Of a stretch of 64,000 nt of DNA, positions 53,137 through 61,857 are shown one piece after another (the stretch's first letter is position 1; each line of letters begins with the position of its first letter). The translations under genes were made by a program, and so were the position numbers. Below the pieces are notes generated by a model. The model had not been told where the DNA came from and made no database searches. It saw only the letters and a program-made list of their open reading frames with translations. Origin of the DNA: CAZHWR01 sp964536085 (lineage in GTDB: Bacteria > Bacillota > Clostridia > Oscillospirales > Ruminococcaceae); contig CAZHWR010000002.1 in NCBI GenBank assembly GCA_964536085.1, positions 11,671 through 75,670 on the forward strand, in the 5' to 3' direction.

Positions 53137-54536
53137 AATAATTTTGGCATAGTAAATTTGAATGTACTTCCGTGCCCAAGCTCGCTGTCAACGGTAATTT
53201 TGCCGTTGTGCAAATATGCGATTTCCTTTACAATAGAAAGCCCAAGCCCCGTGCCTTTGCCGAACCGTGAAGGGTCGGCGCGGTAAAAGCGGTCAAAGAT
53301 TTTGCCGATATCGGAATCGGATATTCCTATGCCGTCGTCTGAAACTGCGAGAACCGCGTTTTCATCATTTTGCGAAAGTGTGACGTTTATATGGCCTTCA
53401 GGCTTTCCGTATCTGTATGCATTGCTAATAAGATTAGACATCAGTCGGGCTAAAAGCTGAGAGTTTCCGTTTACGAAAATGTCAGGCATAATATCAAAGC
53501 TTAGATTTATTCCTCTGTCATTAATCAACGCCATATCAGAGCATACGCTTTTTGCAAGCGCTGAAAAGTCGAGCTTTTCAAGCTTGTATCCGTATGCGTT
53601 TTGTTCAAGCCGGGTGTAATCCAGCATATCGCTTATGAGCGCGGACATTTTTTTGCTCTGGCGGTCTATTACCTGCAAGGCGTTATAATATTCCTCAGTA
53701 CTTTTCGGGCTTTCGAGCGCAAGCTCGCATTGAGCTGAAATTACGCTCATCGGAGTTCTTAGCTCATGCGAAGCGTCGGAGGTGAATTGACGCTGTGTTT
53801 CAAACGCGCTGTCCAGCCGTTCAAGCATACTGTTGAAAACGTCGGCAAGCCTGTGCAGTTCATCGTTACCGTTTTCAAGCTCAATGCGCTTTTTTAAATC
53901 GTCGCCGTGACTGATGTGCGACGCCAAATCGGAAATTTTATCTATCGGTTTTAATGCACGCCCTGCAATCACATATCCTCCGATTATCGAAATTATCAGT
54001 ATCACAGGCATTATTACCAGCGATATCGCAACCACGTTTGAAAACTGCTGTTCGCCCTGATTTTCCGAAACAACGCCGCGAAGCCAGAGCCCGTCGAGTT
54101 CGTCTCTTTCCAGAGCGCGGTCGAAGATATAGTATTTGACCTTTGATACTGTGACGGTTTGAGTTTCAGAGTCTGAAAAAGGAACGGCTGATATTTCAGG
54201 ATAACCGGGAGTTTCTCCGTAAAGCATATTAGATTCGGAGTCGTATAACGCGGTCAGCACACTGTTTATACTGTCCAAAAAATCGTCGTCGATTTCAAGA
54301 TAGCCGTTTTTGAACTTGATGTATTGGTCGTTGTCACCGTCTGCAGAGGGGATATATTCGAAATATTCTATTTCATCCGAGTTGTTTTCGACAGTTTCAA
54401 TCAGGTTGTCGCGTATTGACTTTTGTATTATTGATTCGCTGATTTTAAAAACGGTAAGAAATGTCAGAGCGATGATTATTATCATGACCGCTGTAAACCA
54501 CAGGGTGATTTTAAGCCGCACAGTAAGCCTTTTCAT
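53133..54536 (-). CDS. Sensor histidine kinase (CusS/BaeS-like)
   Basis: 467 residues. Membrane spans about 10-30 and 168-192 flank an acidic extracytoplasmic sensor. HAMP follows, then HisKA with H257 in FTSDASHELRTPMSVI, and HATPase with SNLISNAYRYGK, DDGIGI and GKGTGLGLSIV. ATG 54536 follows GGAGGAAAAA. It lies four bases after the response regulator stop. Its tail overlaps the DUF3846 remnant end on the other strand by four bases. Confidence 0.93.
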   Translation of the reverse strand: MKRLTVRLKITLWFTAVMIIIIALTFLTVFKISESIIQKSIRDNLIETVENNSDEIEYFEYIPSADGDNDQYIKFKNGYLEIDDDFLDSINSVLTALYDSESNMLYGETPGYPEISAVPFSDSETQTVTVSKVKYYIFDRALERDELDGLWLRGVVSENQGEQQFSNVVAISLVIMPVILIISIIGGYVIAGRALKPIDKISDLASHISHGDDLKKRIELENGNDELHRLADVFNSMLERLDSAFETQRQFTSDASHELRTPMSVISAQCELALESPKSTEEYYNALQVIDRQSKKMSALISDMLDYTRLEQNAYGYKLEKLDFSALAKSVCSDMALINDRGINLSFDIMPDIFVNGNSQLLARLMSNLISNAYRYGKPEGHINVTLSQNDENAVLAVSDDGIGISDSDIGKIFDRFYRADPSRFGKGTGLGLSIVKEIAYLHNGKITVDSELGHGSTFKFTMPKLF

Positions 54537-54540
54537 ATTT

Positions 54541-55215
54541 TTATTTTTCCTCCCGCAAAACATAACCGCTTCCGCGTACTGTATGTATCAGCTTGGCGTT
54601 TGAGTCGTCGTCGATTTTTTTGCGCAGGTAACGGATATAAACGTCGACGACGTTTGTTCCGCCGTCGTAGTCGAAATTCCATATGTGATTTTCAATTTTT
54701 TCTCTTGAAAGCACGATGTTTTTATTTCTCAGAAGATATTCAAGCAGCGCGTATTCCTTGGCGGAAAGCTCGATTGTTTTTCCGCCTCGCTTAACGGTGC
54801 GGGAAGCGCAGTTCATTTCCAGATCATCCGCTGTGAGCAGATTGCTCTGCATTCCGAACGGAGCGCGGGTTATAGCGCGCAGTCTTGCCAAGAGCTCGTC
54901 AAATGAAAACGGTTTTATCAGATAGTCGTTTGCGCCGCTGTCCAGCCCTTTGACGCGTTCCGGAACAGAATCCCTTGCCGTTAAAAACAAAACGGGGGTA
55001 CGTCCGCCGTTTTGGCGCAAGTATTTGAGCACATCAAAGCCGTCGGCTTTTGGCATCATAATATCAAGTATTGCAGCGTCGTATTCCGCTGCCGCAGCGC
55101 AGTCGATGGCCTGTTCGCCGTCATAACAGCTGTCTACGCTGTAGCCTTCGGAAGCGAGCTTTTTTGTTATTATTTTATTCAGATCGCGTTCGTCCTCCGC
55201 GAGCAGTATTCGCAT
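54541..55215 (-). CDS. OmpR-family response regulator
   Basis: 224 residues. Receiver domain with E7/D8, phospho-acceptor D51 in AILDIMMPKADG, T79 and K101, then a winged-helix effector ending TVRGSGYVLREEK. The ATG at 55215 has GGAGGTG upstream; an ATG 15 bases earlier lies on that site. Forms an operon with the kinase. The genes it controls are unknown; there is no transporter nearby on the same strand. Confidence 0.94.
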   Translation of the reverse strand: MRILLAEDERDLNKIITKKLASEGYSVDSCYDGEQAIDCAAAAEYDAAILDIMMPKADGFDVLKYLRQNGGRTPVLFLTARDSVPERVKGLDSGANDYLIKPFSFDELLARLRAITRAPFGMQSNLLTADDLEMNCASRTVKRGGKTIELSAKEYALLEYLLRNKNIVLSREKIENHIWNFDYDGGTNVVDVYIRYLRKKIDDDSNAKLIHTVRGSGYVLREEK

Positions 55216-55328
55216 TCTAAACACCTCCATATAAAAAATATACGGTATAAAAATTAAAGCAGGATTAAAACATACTCGGTATTACAATAACGATTATTTT
55301 CAGCTGTTACTATTATAATAACACAAAA

Positions 55329-55361
55329 ACGGCTTTCTTCGCAAAATACGAAGAAAGCCGT
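55329..55361 (-). terminator. Intrinsic terminator of cysK (minus strand)
   Basis: ACGGCTTTCTTCG (55329-55341) and CGAAGAAAGCCGT (55349-55361) make a perfect 13-bp stem, followed on the minus strand by TTTTTG. Confidence 0.92.
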
Positions 55362-55380
55362 AAAAATAACGGATAGTCGA

Positions 55381-56310
55381 TTATTCCGAAAACATCGGTG
55401 TGGAGAGATAGCGCTCGCCGGTGTCAGGCAGCAGGACTACAATATTTTTGCCTTTGTTTTCAGGGCGTTTTGCAAGCTGCGAGGCGGCGAATACCGCGGC
55501 TCCGGAAGAGATTCCAACAAGCAGTCCTTCATTTTTCGCAAGAGTTCTGCCTGTTTCAAAAGCCTCTTCATTTTCAACTGTGATGATTTCGTCGTAAATT
55601 TCAGTGTTGAGCGTATCAGGAACAAAGCCTGCGCCGATGCCCTGGATTTTGTGAGGTCCGGGAGTTCCTTTGGAAAGAACAGGGGAGCCTGCGGGCTCGA
55701 CGACTACTATCTTAACATCAGGTTTTTTGGACTTCAGGTATTCGCCTACGCCTGAAACCGTTCCGCCTGTTCCGACGCCTGCAACAAATATGTCAACTTT
55801 GCCGTCGGTATCTTCCCAAACTTCGGGACCTGTGGTGTCCAGATGAGCCTTCGGGTTGGCAGCGTTTGTAAACTGGCTGGGGATAAAGCTGTTCGGTGTT
55901 TCGTCGGCAAGCTCCTGTGCCTTTGCGATAGCACCTTTCATTCCTTTTGCGCCGTCGGTCAAAACGAGTTCAGCGCCGTATGCTTTCAAAAGATTGCGGC
56001 GTTCAATACTCATAGTATCGGGCATTGTAAGTATAATTTTATATCCTCTTGAAGCGGCGACTGCCGAAAGTCCGATTCCGGTATTTCCGCTGGTGGGCTC
56101 GATGATAACAGAATCGGGCTTCAAAGCTCCCTTTTCTTCTGCATCATCGATCATGGCCTTTGCGATTCTGTCTTTAACGCTTCCTGCGGGATTGAAGTAT
56201 TCAAGCTTTGCGTATACAGTTGCTTCAAGACCTTTCAGCTTGGAATAGTTATTAAGCTTTAAAAGAGGGGTTTTTCCTATTAAATCTGTAATTCTTTCAA
56301 ATGTTTTCAT
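55381..56310 (-). CDS. cysK: Cysteine synthase CysK (O-acetylserine sulfhydrylase)
   Basis: 309 residues, fold type II PLP enzyme that joins sulfide to O-acetylserine to give cysteine. The PLP lysine is in PAGSVKDRIA near residue 44, the substrate loop is EPTSGNTGIGL, and the phosphate loop is GTGGTVSGVGEYLK. AAGGAG precedes the ATG. The acetylserine comes from CysE, encoded 46 kb upstream under a T-box. It is divergent from metY, and the two promoters look alike. Confidence 0.97.
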   Translation of the reverse strand: MKTFERITDLIGKTPLLKLNNYSKLKGLEATVYAKLEYFNPAGSVKDRIAKAMIDDAEEKGALKPDSVIIEPTSGNTGIGLSAVAASRGYKIILTMPDTMSIERRNLLKAYGAELVLTDGAKGMKGAIAKAQELADETPNSFIPSQFTNAANPKAHLDTTGPEVWEDTDGKVDIFVAGVGTGGTVSGVGEYLKSKKPDVKIVVVEPAGSPVLSKGTPGPHKIQGIGAGFVPDTLNTEIYDEIITVENEEAFETGRTLAKNEGLLVGISSGAAVFAASQLAKRPENKGKNIVVLLPDTGERYLSTPMFSE

Positions 56311-56477
56311 AATAATAATCTCCTTTTGATAATGATAGTTGATTTGTGTTGTATATGTTGTATATTACTATATATACAGCGTCAACATCGTTTAAATTGT
56401 AAAATTTTCAAAATCTGCAACCTCGATTCGAAATAAAATTATAAAAACCTATAAAGCCTAGTGCTTTTATGTGTTTT

Positions 56478-56506
56478 ATTCTAGCACCATAAACGGCATT
56501 TGTCAA
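56478..56506 (-). promoter_or_regulatory. Promoter of cysK
   Basis: On the minus strand TTGACA (56506-56501) and TAGAAT (56483-56478) with a 17-base spacer. It shares TTGACAAAT and TAGAATAAA-x-CACAT with the metY promoter. The leader of about 160 bases has no T-box core and no clear leader ORF. Confidence 0.8.
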
Positions 56507-56558
56507 CCCCTTATTTTGGAAAAATTAAAAAATATTTCGTGTGCTGATAAAATGGGTG

Positions 56559-56587
56559 TTGACAAATCGTTTTTAATAGTGTAGAAT
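56559..56587 (+). promoter_or_regulatory. Promoter of the metY leader-metY unit
   Basis: TTGACA at 56559-56564 and TAGAAT at 56582-56587 with a 17-base spacer. Transcription should start near 56594, giving a 165-base leader that contains a 23-codon ORF. Confidence 0.8.
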
Positions 56588-56643
56588 AAAGCACATCAAA
56601 CATATAGGCATTATGTAGATTGGGATAAAGGAGGCATATTTGT

Positions 56644-56715
56644 ATGCGCAACATTGTATTTACTATGCTGAGACACAACTTCAGAAACGGGCGAATGTGC
56701 CGCTGTGAATACTAA
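56644..56715 (+). CDS. 23-residue leader peptide ending in Cys-Arg-Cys, upstream of metY
   Basis: ATG 56644, stop TAA 56713-56715. It has a near-perfect AAAGGAGG at 56627-56634, better than that of metY itself. The peptide is basic and ends RMCRCEY, with two cysteine codons (TGC, TGT) at residues 19 and 21. It lies between the promoter and metY, 46 bases before the metY start. Reminiscent of cysteine-rich upstream ORFs that sense cysteine by ribosome stalling in other phyla. No terminator hairpin is evident, so control could be by coupling or occlusion. Confidence 0.6.
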   Translation: MRNIVFTMLRHNFRNGRMCRCEY

Positions 56716-56761
56716 TATATGATTTTGACACTATAATAATTATGAAAAAGAGGTATTTACA

Positions 56762-58051
56762 ATGAGCTATACATACGATAAATATAAATTTGAAACCATC
56801 CAGCTTCATGCAGGTCAGGAACAGCCTGATCCGGCTTCAGACGCGCGCGCAGTCCCGATTTATCAAACTACATCTTATGTCTTTAAAAATTCGGCGCACG
56901 CAGCCGCAAGGTTCGGTCTTGCCGACGCGGGAAACATTTACGGCCGTCTTACAAACTCCACTGTCGACGTTTTTGAACAGCGCGTTGCAGCGCTTGAGGG
57001 CGGAGTCGCTGCGCTCGGAGTAGCTTCCGGCGCCGCCGCTATAACATACACTTTTTTGAATCTTGCCGAAACGGGGGACAATATCGTTTCCGCTCAGACT
57101 ATTTACGGCGGAACATATAATCTTTTGGCTCATACGCTCCCGCAGTACGGAATCACCACTACTTTTGTCGACGCGGATGAAGAAAATGCATTTGAAAACG
57201 CAATAAATGAAAAAACAAAGGCAATTTTTATTGAAACTATAGGAAATCCCAACGCGACGCTTATTGATATTCAGAAGGTCGCGGATATCGCTCATGCGCA
57301 CAAGATCCCGCTTGTTGTCGATTCGACATTTGCAACGCCGTTTTTGGTTCGTCCGATTGAATACGGCGCTGATATAGTCGTTCATTCCGCCACCAAGTTT
57401 ATCGGCGGCCATGGAACTGCTATCGGCGGTGTTATAGTTGATTCCGGCAAATTCGATTGGGAGGCGAGCGGGAAATTCCCGACCATCACCGATCCAAATC
57501 CGAGCTACCACGGAATCAGCTTTACAAAAGCGGTTGGAGCCGCGGCGTTTGTTACCAAAATCAGGGCTATTCTGCTGCGCGATACAGGTGCAACGCTTGC
57601 TCCGCTTCACGCATTTTTGTTTCTGCAAGGGCTTGAAACGCTCTCACTGCGTGTTGAAAGGCATGTTGAGAACACTCTTAAGGTCGTTGAATTCCTTTCA
57701 AAGCATCCCAAGGTTGAAAGCGTTAATCATCCTTCGCTTGAAAGCCATCCGCACCACGAGCTTTACAAAAAGTATTTTCCGAACGGCGGAGCTTCTATAT
57801 TCACATTCAATGTAAAAGGCGGCGCAAAGGAAGCGCAGGAATTTATCGATAAGCTCGAAATATTCTCATTGCTGGCAAATGTTGCCGACGTTAAATCGTT
57901 GGTTATTCACCCCGCTTCCACAACTCATTCGCAGCTCAATGAAGAAGAACTGCTTGAACAGGGAATCAAGCCAAACACTGTTCGCCTTTCTATCGGAACG
58001 GAGCATATCGACGATATCATCGCCGATTTGTCGCAGGCGTTTGGGGATTAA
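56762..58051 (+). CDS. metY: O-acetylhomoserine sulfhydrylase (MetY)
   Basis: 429 residues, Cys/Met metabolism PLP enzyme, fold type I. Signatures are FETIQLHAGQEQPDP, YGRLTNSTVDVFEQRVAALEGG, and the PLP lysine in VHSATKFIGGHGTAIGG. The length and the GNIYGRLTNST pattern fit the MetY group, which forms homocysteine from O-acetylhomoserine and sulfide and may also act on O-acetylserine. AAGAGG precedes ATG 56762. A leader ORF and a consensus promoter precede it; a terminator follows. Confidence 0.94.
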   Translation: MSYTYDKYKFETIQLHAGQEQPDPASDARAVPIYQTTSYVFKNSAHAAARFGLADAGNIYGRLTNSTVDVFEQRVAALEGGVAALGVASGAAAITYTFLNLAETGDNIVSAQTIYGGTYNLLAHTLPQYGITTTFVDADEENAFENAINEKTKAIFIETIGNPNATLIDIQKVADIAHAHKIPLVVDSTFATPFLVRPIEYGADIVVHSATKFIGGHGTAIGGVIVDSGKFDWEASGKFPTITDPNPSYHGISFTKAVGAAAFVTKIRAILLRDTGATLAPLHAFLFLQGLETLSLRVERHVENTLKVVEFLSKHPKVESVNHPSLESHPHHELYKKYFPNGGASIFTFNVKGGAKEAQEFIDKLEIFSLLANVADVKSLVIHPASTTHSQLNEEELLEQGIKPNTVRLSIGTEHIDDIIADLSQAFGD

Positions 58052-58145
58052 TGATAATTAAAGCTTAACGTTATGTCGGCTTCGATAAAACCGAAACCCG
58101 CGGCAGGGCGCTTAGTTGCAGATTAATCAAAATTAAAACGATCCG

Positions 58146-58178
58146 GGTCGGCGGCTGACAACAGCGCCGACCTTTTTT
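58146..58178 (+). terminator. Intrinsic terminator after metY
   Basis: GGTCGGCG (58146-58153) pairs with CGCCGACC (58165-58172), followed by six T. Confidence 0.9.
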
Positions 58179-58243
58179 GTGGATACGTATACAGCTTTTC
58201 AGCAAAATTTATAATTTATTATAAAGAAAGCGGAGTGATGACT

Positions 58244-59320
58244 ATGAACGGTAAAAAAGCTATAATTGCGATGAGCGGAGGGGTCGATTCCTCCGTTGCG
58301 GCGTATTTGATGAAAAGCCGCGGGTTTGAATGCATGGGAGTTACCATGAAGCTCTTTAATAACGAAGACATTGACATTCCGCGCGAGCACACCTGCTGTT
58401 CACTCGATGATATCGACGACGCCCGAAGTGTTGCATACAAGCTGGATATACCGTATTACGTTTTTAACTTTTCCGGGCGGTTTAAGCAGGATGTAATTGA
58501 GCGGTTTGTCAGTGCATATGAAAACGGCTTAACGCCTAATCCGTGTATTGACTGCAACCGATATTTGAAATTTGACAAGTTGTTTTTGAGAGCGCAGGAG
58601 TTGGATTACGATTACGTTGTCACGGGGCATTATGCAAAAACCGGGCAGGACGGGCAAACAGGACGGTATCTGCTCAAAAAGTCGGATGACCTGCAAAAGG
58701 ATCAAAGCTATGTGCTGTATCCGCTCACGCAAAAACAGCTTGCGCACGTATTGTTTCCGCTGGGGGATATGAATAAGCAGCAGGTGAGGCAAATCGCCGA
58801 GCAGCAAGGATTTATAAATGCCAAAAAGCACGACAGTCAGGATATCTGCTTTGTCCAAAACGGAAATTATGCGGATTTTATCAAACAGCACACTGGAAAG
58901 GATTACCCAAAGGGAAATTTCACTGATGAATTTGGAAATGTGCTGGGAGTTCACAACGGTATTATAAACTATACCGTCGGTCAGAGAAAAGGGCTGGGAA
59001 TAGCTTTTGGGGAACCGATGTATGTGAAATCCGTAAATCCGCAGAGCAACACCGTGGTGCTCGCCAAGGAGCAAAATATATATTCAAGCACGGTCACGGC
59101 AAATAATATTAACCTTATATCAGTTGAAAACATTAAAAATCCCATTAGGATCAAGGCTAAGGTGCGCTATAGTCAGACAGAGCAGTGGGCGACCGCTGTT
59201 CAGACGGATGAGGACGTACTGCAAATAGAATTCGACCAACCTCAGCGCGCTGTAACCAAGGGTCAGGCTGTCGTTTTATACGACGGCGACGTTGTCGTAG
59301 GCGGCGGGACTATAATCTGA
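58244..59320 (+). CDS. mnmA: tRNA-specific 2-thiouridylase MnmA
   Basis: 358 residues. MnmA thiolates the wobble uridine of tRNA Lys, Glu and Gln, taking sulfur from a cysteine desulfurase relay. The PP-loop is IAMSGGVDSSVAAYL, the first catalytic Cys is in LTPNPCIDCNRYLKF, and the second is in DSQDICFVQNG. The C-terminal beta-barrel ends with VLYDGDVVVGGGTI. ATG 58244 follows GAAAGCGGAG. A partner desulfurase gene is not adjacent. Confidence 0.95.
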   Translation: MNGKKAIIAMSGGVDSSVAAYLMKSRGFECMGVTMKLFNNEDIDIPREHTCCSLDDIDDARSVAYKLDIPYYVFNFSGRFKQDVIERFVSAYENGLTPNPCIDCNRYLKFDKLFLRAQELDYDYVVTGHYAKTGQDGQTGRYLLKKSDDLQKDQSYVLYPLTQKQLAHVLFPLGDMNKQQVRQIAEQQGFINAKKHDSQDICFVQNGNYADFIKQHTGKDYPKGNFTDEFGNVLGVHNGIINYTVGQRKGLGIAFGEPMYVKSVNPQSNTVVLAKEQNIYSSTVTANNINLISVENIKNPIRIKAKVRYSQTEQWATAVQTDEDVLQIEFDQPQRAVTKGQAVVLYDGDVVVGGGTII

Positions 59321-59337
59321 TTTTCGCTGATAAAGCT

Positions 59338-59396
59338 AAAGCTTCACTTTACAGGTTTTCTGCTTAAACATCTGTAAAGGGAAGCTTTGTTTTTAT
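59338..59396 (+). terminator. Intrinsic terminator after mnmA
   Basis: AAAGCTTC-A-CTTTACAG pairs with CTGTAAAG-G-GAAGCTTT around a 17-base loop, then GTTTTTATT. The following 59397-59572 shows no feature I can support. Confidence 0.85.
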
Positions 59397-59572
59397 TGTG
59401 ACTTAATCTGAATAAGGATAAATCGCCTGAAAACGGCTCTTTTCCCGCTTAAAACCGGCTGAAATCCTTGAAATGCGCCAGCATATCTGCGGCTTCCGGC
59501 CCTTTTATGCTAAAAAATTTCTCGCTTTCAGGTGCCGGGCAAAACCGTTTTTCTCTTTATTTGGGTTAAGTC

Positions 59573-59601
59573 TTGATTTGTGCAACATTCCTATGTATAA
59601 T
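59573..59601 (+). promoter_or_regulatory. Promoter of the UvrD-like helicase gene
   Basis: TTGATT at 59573-59578 and TATAAT at 59596-59601 with a 17-base spacer, about 45 bases before the gene. Confidence 0.7.
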
Positions 59602-59652
59602 AGTAATTGCAAATATATGTTCGCGAAAAGAATGTCGGCGGGAGGCGGGCGC

Positions 59653-61812
59653 ATGGATATTTTAAACGGGCTTAATGAATCGCAGCGCGAGGCGGTAACC
59701 TCGACCGAGGGATTTGTGAGAGTGATAGCGGGGGCGGGTTCAGGTAAAACCCGGGCGCTGTCATACAGATTTGCCTATTTGGTGAATGAACTCGGAATAC
59801 TGCCCGGTAACATACTGTGCGTCACGTTTACCAATAAATCCGCGAATGAGATGCGTGCGCGCATTCACAATTTGACCGGCGACAACGACACAGGCTATAT
59901 CAATACCTTTCACGGCTTTTGTGTTTCGGTCTTGCAGGAGGACAGCTTCGCCGTACAATATCCGAAGCGTTTTTTAGTGCTTGATAATTCGGATATTGAT
60001 TCGATGCTCAAAATCATTTACGAAGAGCGCGGCTTAACGCTTCGCGATATGACGTTTTCCAAGGCGCGCGATATGATTGAAATACGCAAGATGATAAAAG
60101 ACCCGAATTATTATATAGATATGATAGATATGTCGCTCGAAACGCTGAAGAAAAAATATGATGAAGCGCAAAATCCGTCAGACATTATCTTTTACGGATA
60201 TTTGTATCAGGAGAAAAAATGCTTCGGGCTGGATTATAACGACCTGATTGTTTTTACGCTTTACATTTTCAGTAAAAACGAGGATATAAAGCTCAAGTGG
60301 CAAAAGCGGCTGGAATACATAATGATAGATGAATTTCAGGATATCGACGAGCCGCAGTACAAGCTGATGAAAGCGCTGTGCGGATATCATAAAAATCTTT
60401 TTGTCGTTGGCGATTCGGATCAGACTATCTACACTTGGCGCGGAGCAAATATAAAATATCTTCTTGATTTTAACACGGAATTTCCGAACGTTAAAACCAT
60501 AATGATGATGGAAAACTATCGTTCAACTCCGCAGATAATTTCTGTTGCAAATTCGCTTATTGATAAAAATCGTCACCGTGTTAAAAAACAGCTTGTGCCG
60601 ACGCTGGAAAGCGGCAGGGAAGTAGTATGCCATCACGCTTCCGCCGCTTTGGACGAGGCGGCTTGGATAGCCGATAGAATTTTGCGACTAAAGGAAAACG
60701 GCGAAGCGGATTTTAAAGATATAACCGTTTTGTATCGTTCGCACCATGTGTCCCGCAATATAGAGCAGGTGTTTGCAAAAGAAAAAATTCCGTATACGAT
60801 TTACAGCGGCGTTCAGTTTTTCGGGCGGATGGAAATAAAAGACGCGCTTTCTTATCTGCGAATGATAGCATATAAAGATGATTTGGCGTTTGCCAGAACA
60901 GTCAACGTTCCCAAAAGAAACATAGGGGAGCAGAGAATGAAGTTTTTGCGGGAGTATGCTTTGCAGAACGACTGCTCGCTTTACGCAGCGCTGACCGCAA
61001 ACGCGGACAGCGAGCTTTTCAGAAAATCAAAAGCGGCGCGGTATATCAGCCTTATCGAATCGTTCGGCGGAAACTATTCCGAGCGCCCCATATCTGAACT
61101 GCTTTCGGATATTCTAAACCAGAGCGGATATGAGAAAATGTTAAGAACTGAGGGCAGTCAGGAGCGATTGGATAATCTTGCGGAATTAAAGCAGTCGGTG
61201 TATGAATACGAAACCTCCTGCGGAGAGGAAGCTACGCTTGAGCATTATCTTTCGTATGTTGCGCTGTTTACTAACAGCGATTCACAGGGTGACGGCGACA
61301 GAGTCAAGCTGATGACAGTGCACACGGCAAAGGGACTTGAATTTCCTCATGTGTTTCTGTGCGGCATGAACGAGGGCGTTTTCCCGTCGAAAAAAACCAA
61401 TACTCTCGAAAAAATGGAGGAGGAGCGCAGGCTCGCGTTTGTCGCCATAACCCGCGCTGAAAAAGCGCTTTATCTTTCCGAGGCTCAGGGGAGAAATCTC
61501 GACGGCTCGCCGCGCTATCCGTCCCGCTTTTTGTTCGATATCGATCAATCGCTGCTAACATATACAGAGCCTTTAAAGGACGATTTGATTGCTGACGCGA
61601 GAAGCTATATAAAAATCAGCAACCGATGCTTGGAGGAGGATTCAGAAAAGAAGCGGTTCAGCGAGGGTCAAAGGGTAAAGCACGATATTTTCGGAGGCGG
61701 CACGGTAGAGGGGATAGACTCGGAAAAGTCCGCATATATCATAAAATTTGATGAAATAACCACTCCTCGAAGCATATCGTTCAGGGCAAAGCTTGAATCC
61801 GCAGAGGATTAG
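59653..61812 (+). CDS. UvrD/PcrA-like superfamily 1 DNA helicase
   Basis: 719 residues. Motif Q/I: LNESQREAVTS and IAGAGSGKTRAL; Ia VTFTNKSANEMR; II MIDEFQDID; III GDSDQTIYTWRGAN; IV MMENYRSTPQII; V TVHTAKGLEFPHVFL; VI FVAITRAEKALYLS. The C-terminus has a Tudor-like segment HDIFGGGTVEGIDSEKSA, as in PcrA. ATG 59653 follows GGAGGCGGG; earlier in-frame codons lie upstream of the promoter. It unwinds DNA 3'-5' in repair. It could be PcrA or a second UvrD paralogue. Confidence 0.93.
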   Translation: MDILNGLNESQREAVTSTEGFVRVIAGAGSGKTRALSYRFAYLVNELGILPGNILCVTFTNKSANEMRARIHNLTGDNDTGYINTFHGFCVSVLQEDSFAVQYPKRFLVLDNSDIDSMLKIIYEERGLTLRDMTFSKARDMIEIRKMIKDPNYYIDMIDMSLETLKKKYDEAQNPSDIIFYGYLYQEKKCFGLDYNDLIVFTLYIFSKNEDIKLKWQKRLEYIMIDEFQDIDEPQYKLMKALCGYHKNLFVVGDSDQTIYTWRGANIKYLLDFNTEFPNVKTIMMMENYRSTPQIISVANSLIDKNRHRVKKQLVPTLESGREVVCHHASAALDEAAWIADRILRLKENGEADFKDITVLYRSHHVSRNIEQVFAKEKIPYTIYSGVQFFGRMEIKDALSYLRMIAYKDDLAFARTVNVPKRNIGEQRMKFLREYALQNDCSLYAALTANADSELFRKSKAARYISLIESFGGNYSERPISELLSDILNQSGYEKMLRTEGSQERLDNLAELKQSVYEYETSCGEEATLEHYLSYVALFTNSDSQGDGDRVKLMTVHTAKGLEFPHVFLCGMNEGVFPSKKTNTLEKMEEERRLAFVAITRAEKALYLSEAQGRNLDGSPRYPSRFLFDIDQSLLTYTEPLKDDLIADARSYIKISNRCLEEDSEKKRFSEGQRVKHDIFGGGTVEGIDSEKSAYIIKFDEITTPRSISFRAKLESAED

Positions 61813-61857
61813 GGAGAATTATGCGATAATAACAATTTCTTGCAGTGCTGAAGACTG

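Noticed and set aside
56310..56470. Cysteine leader peptide upstream of cysK, matching that of metY
   Set aside because: The minus-strand leader has no ATG-started frame with cysteine codons and a ribosome site; only the promoter is shared.
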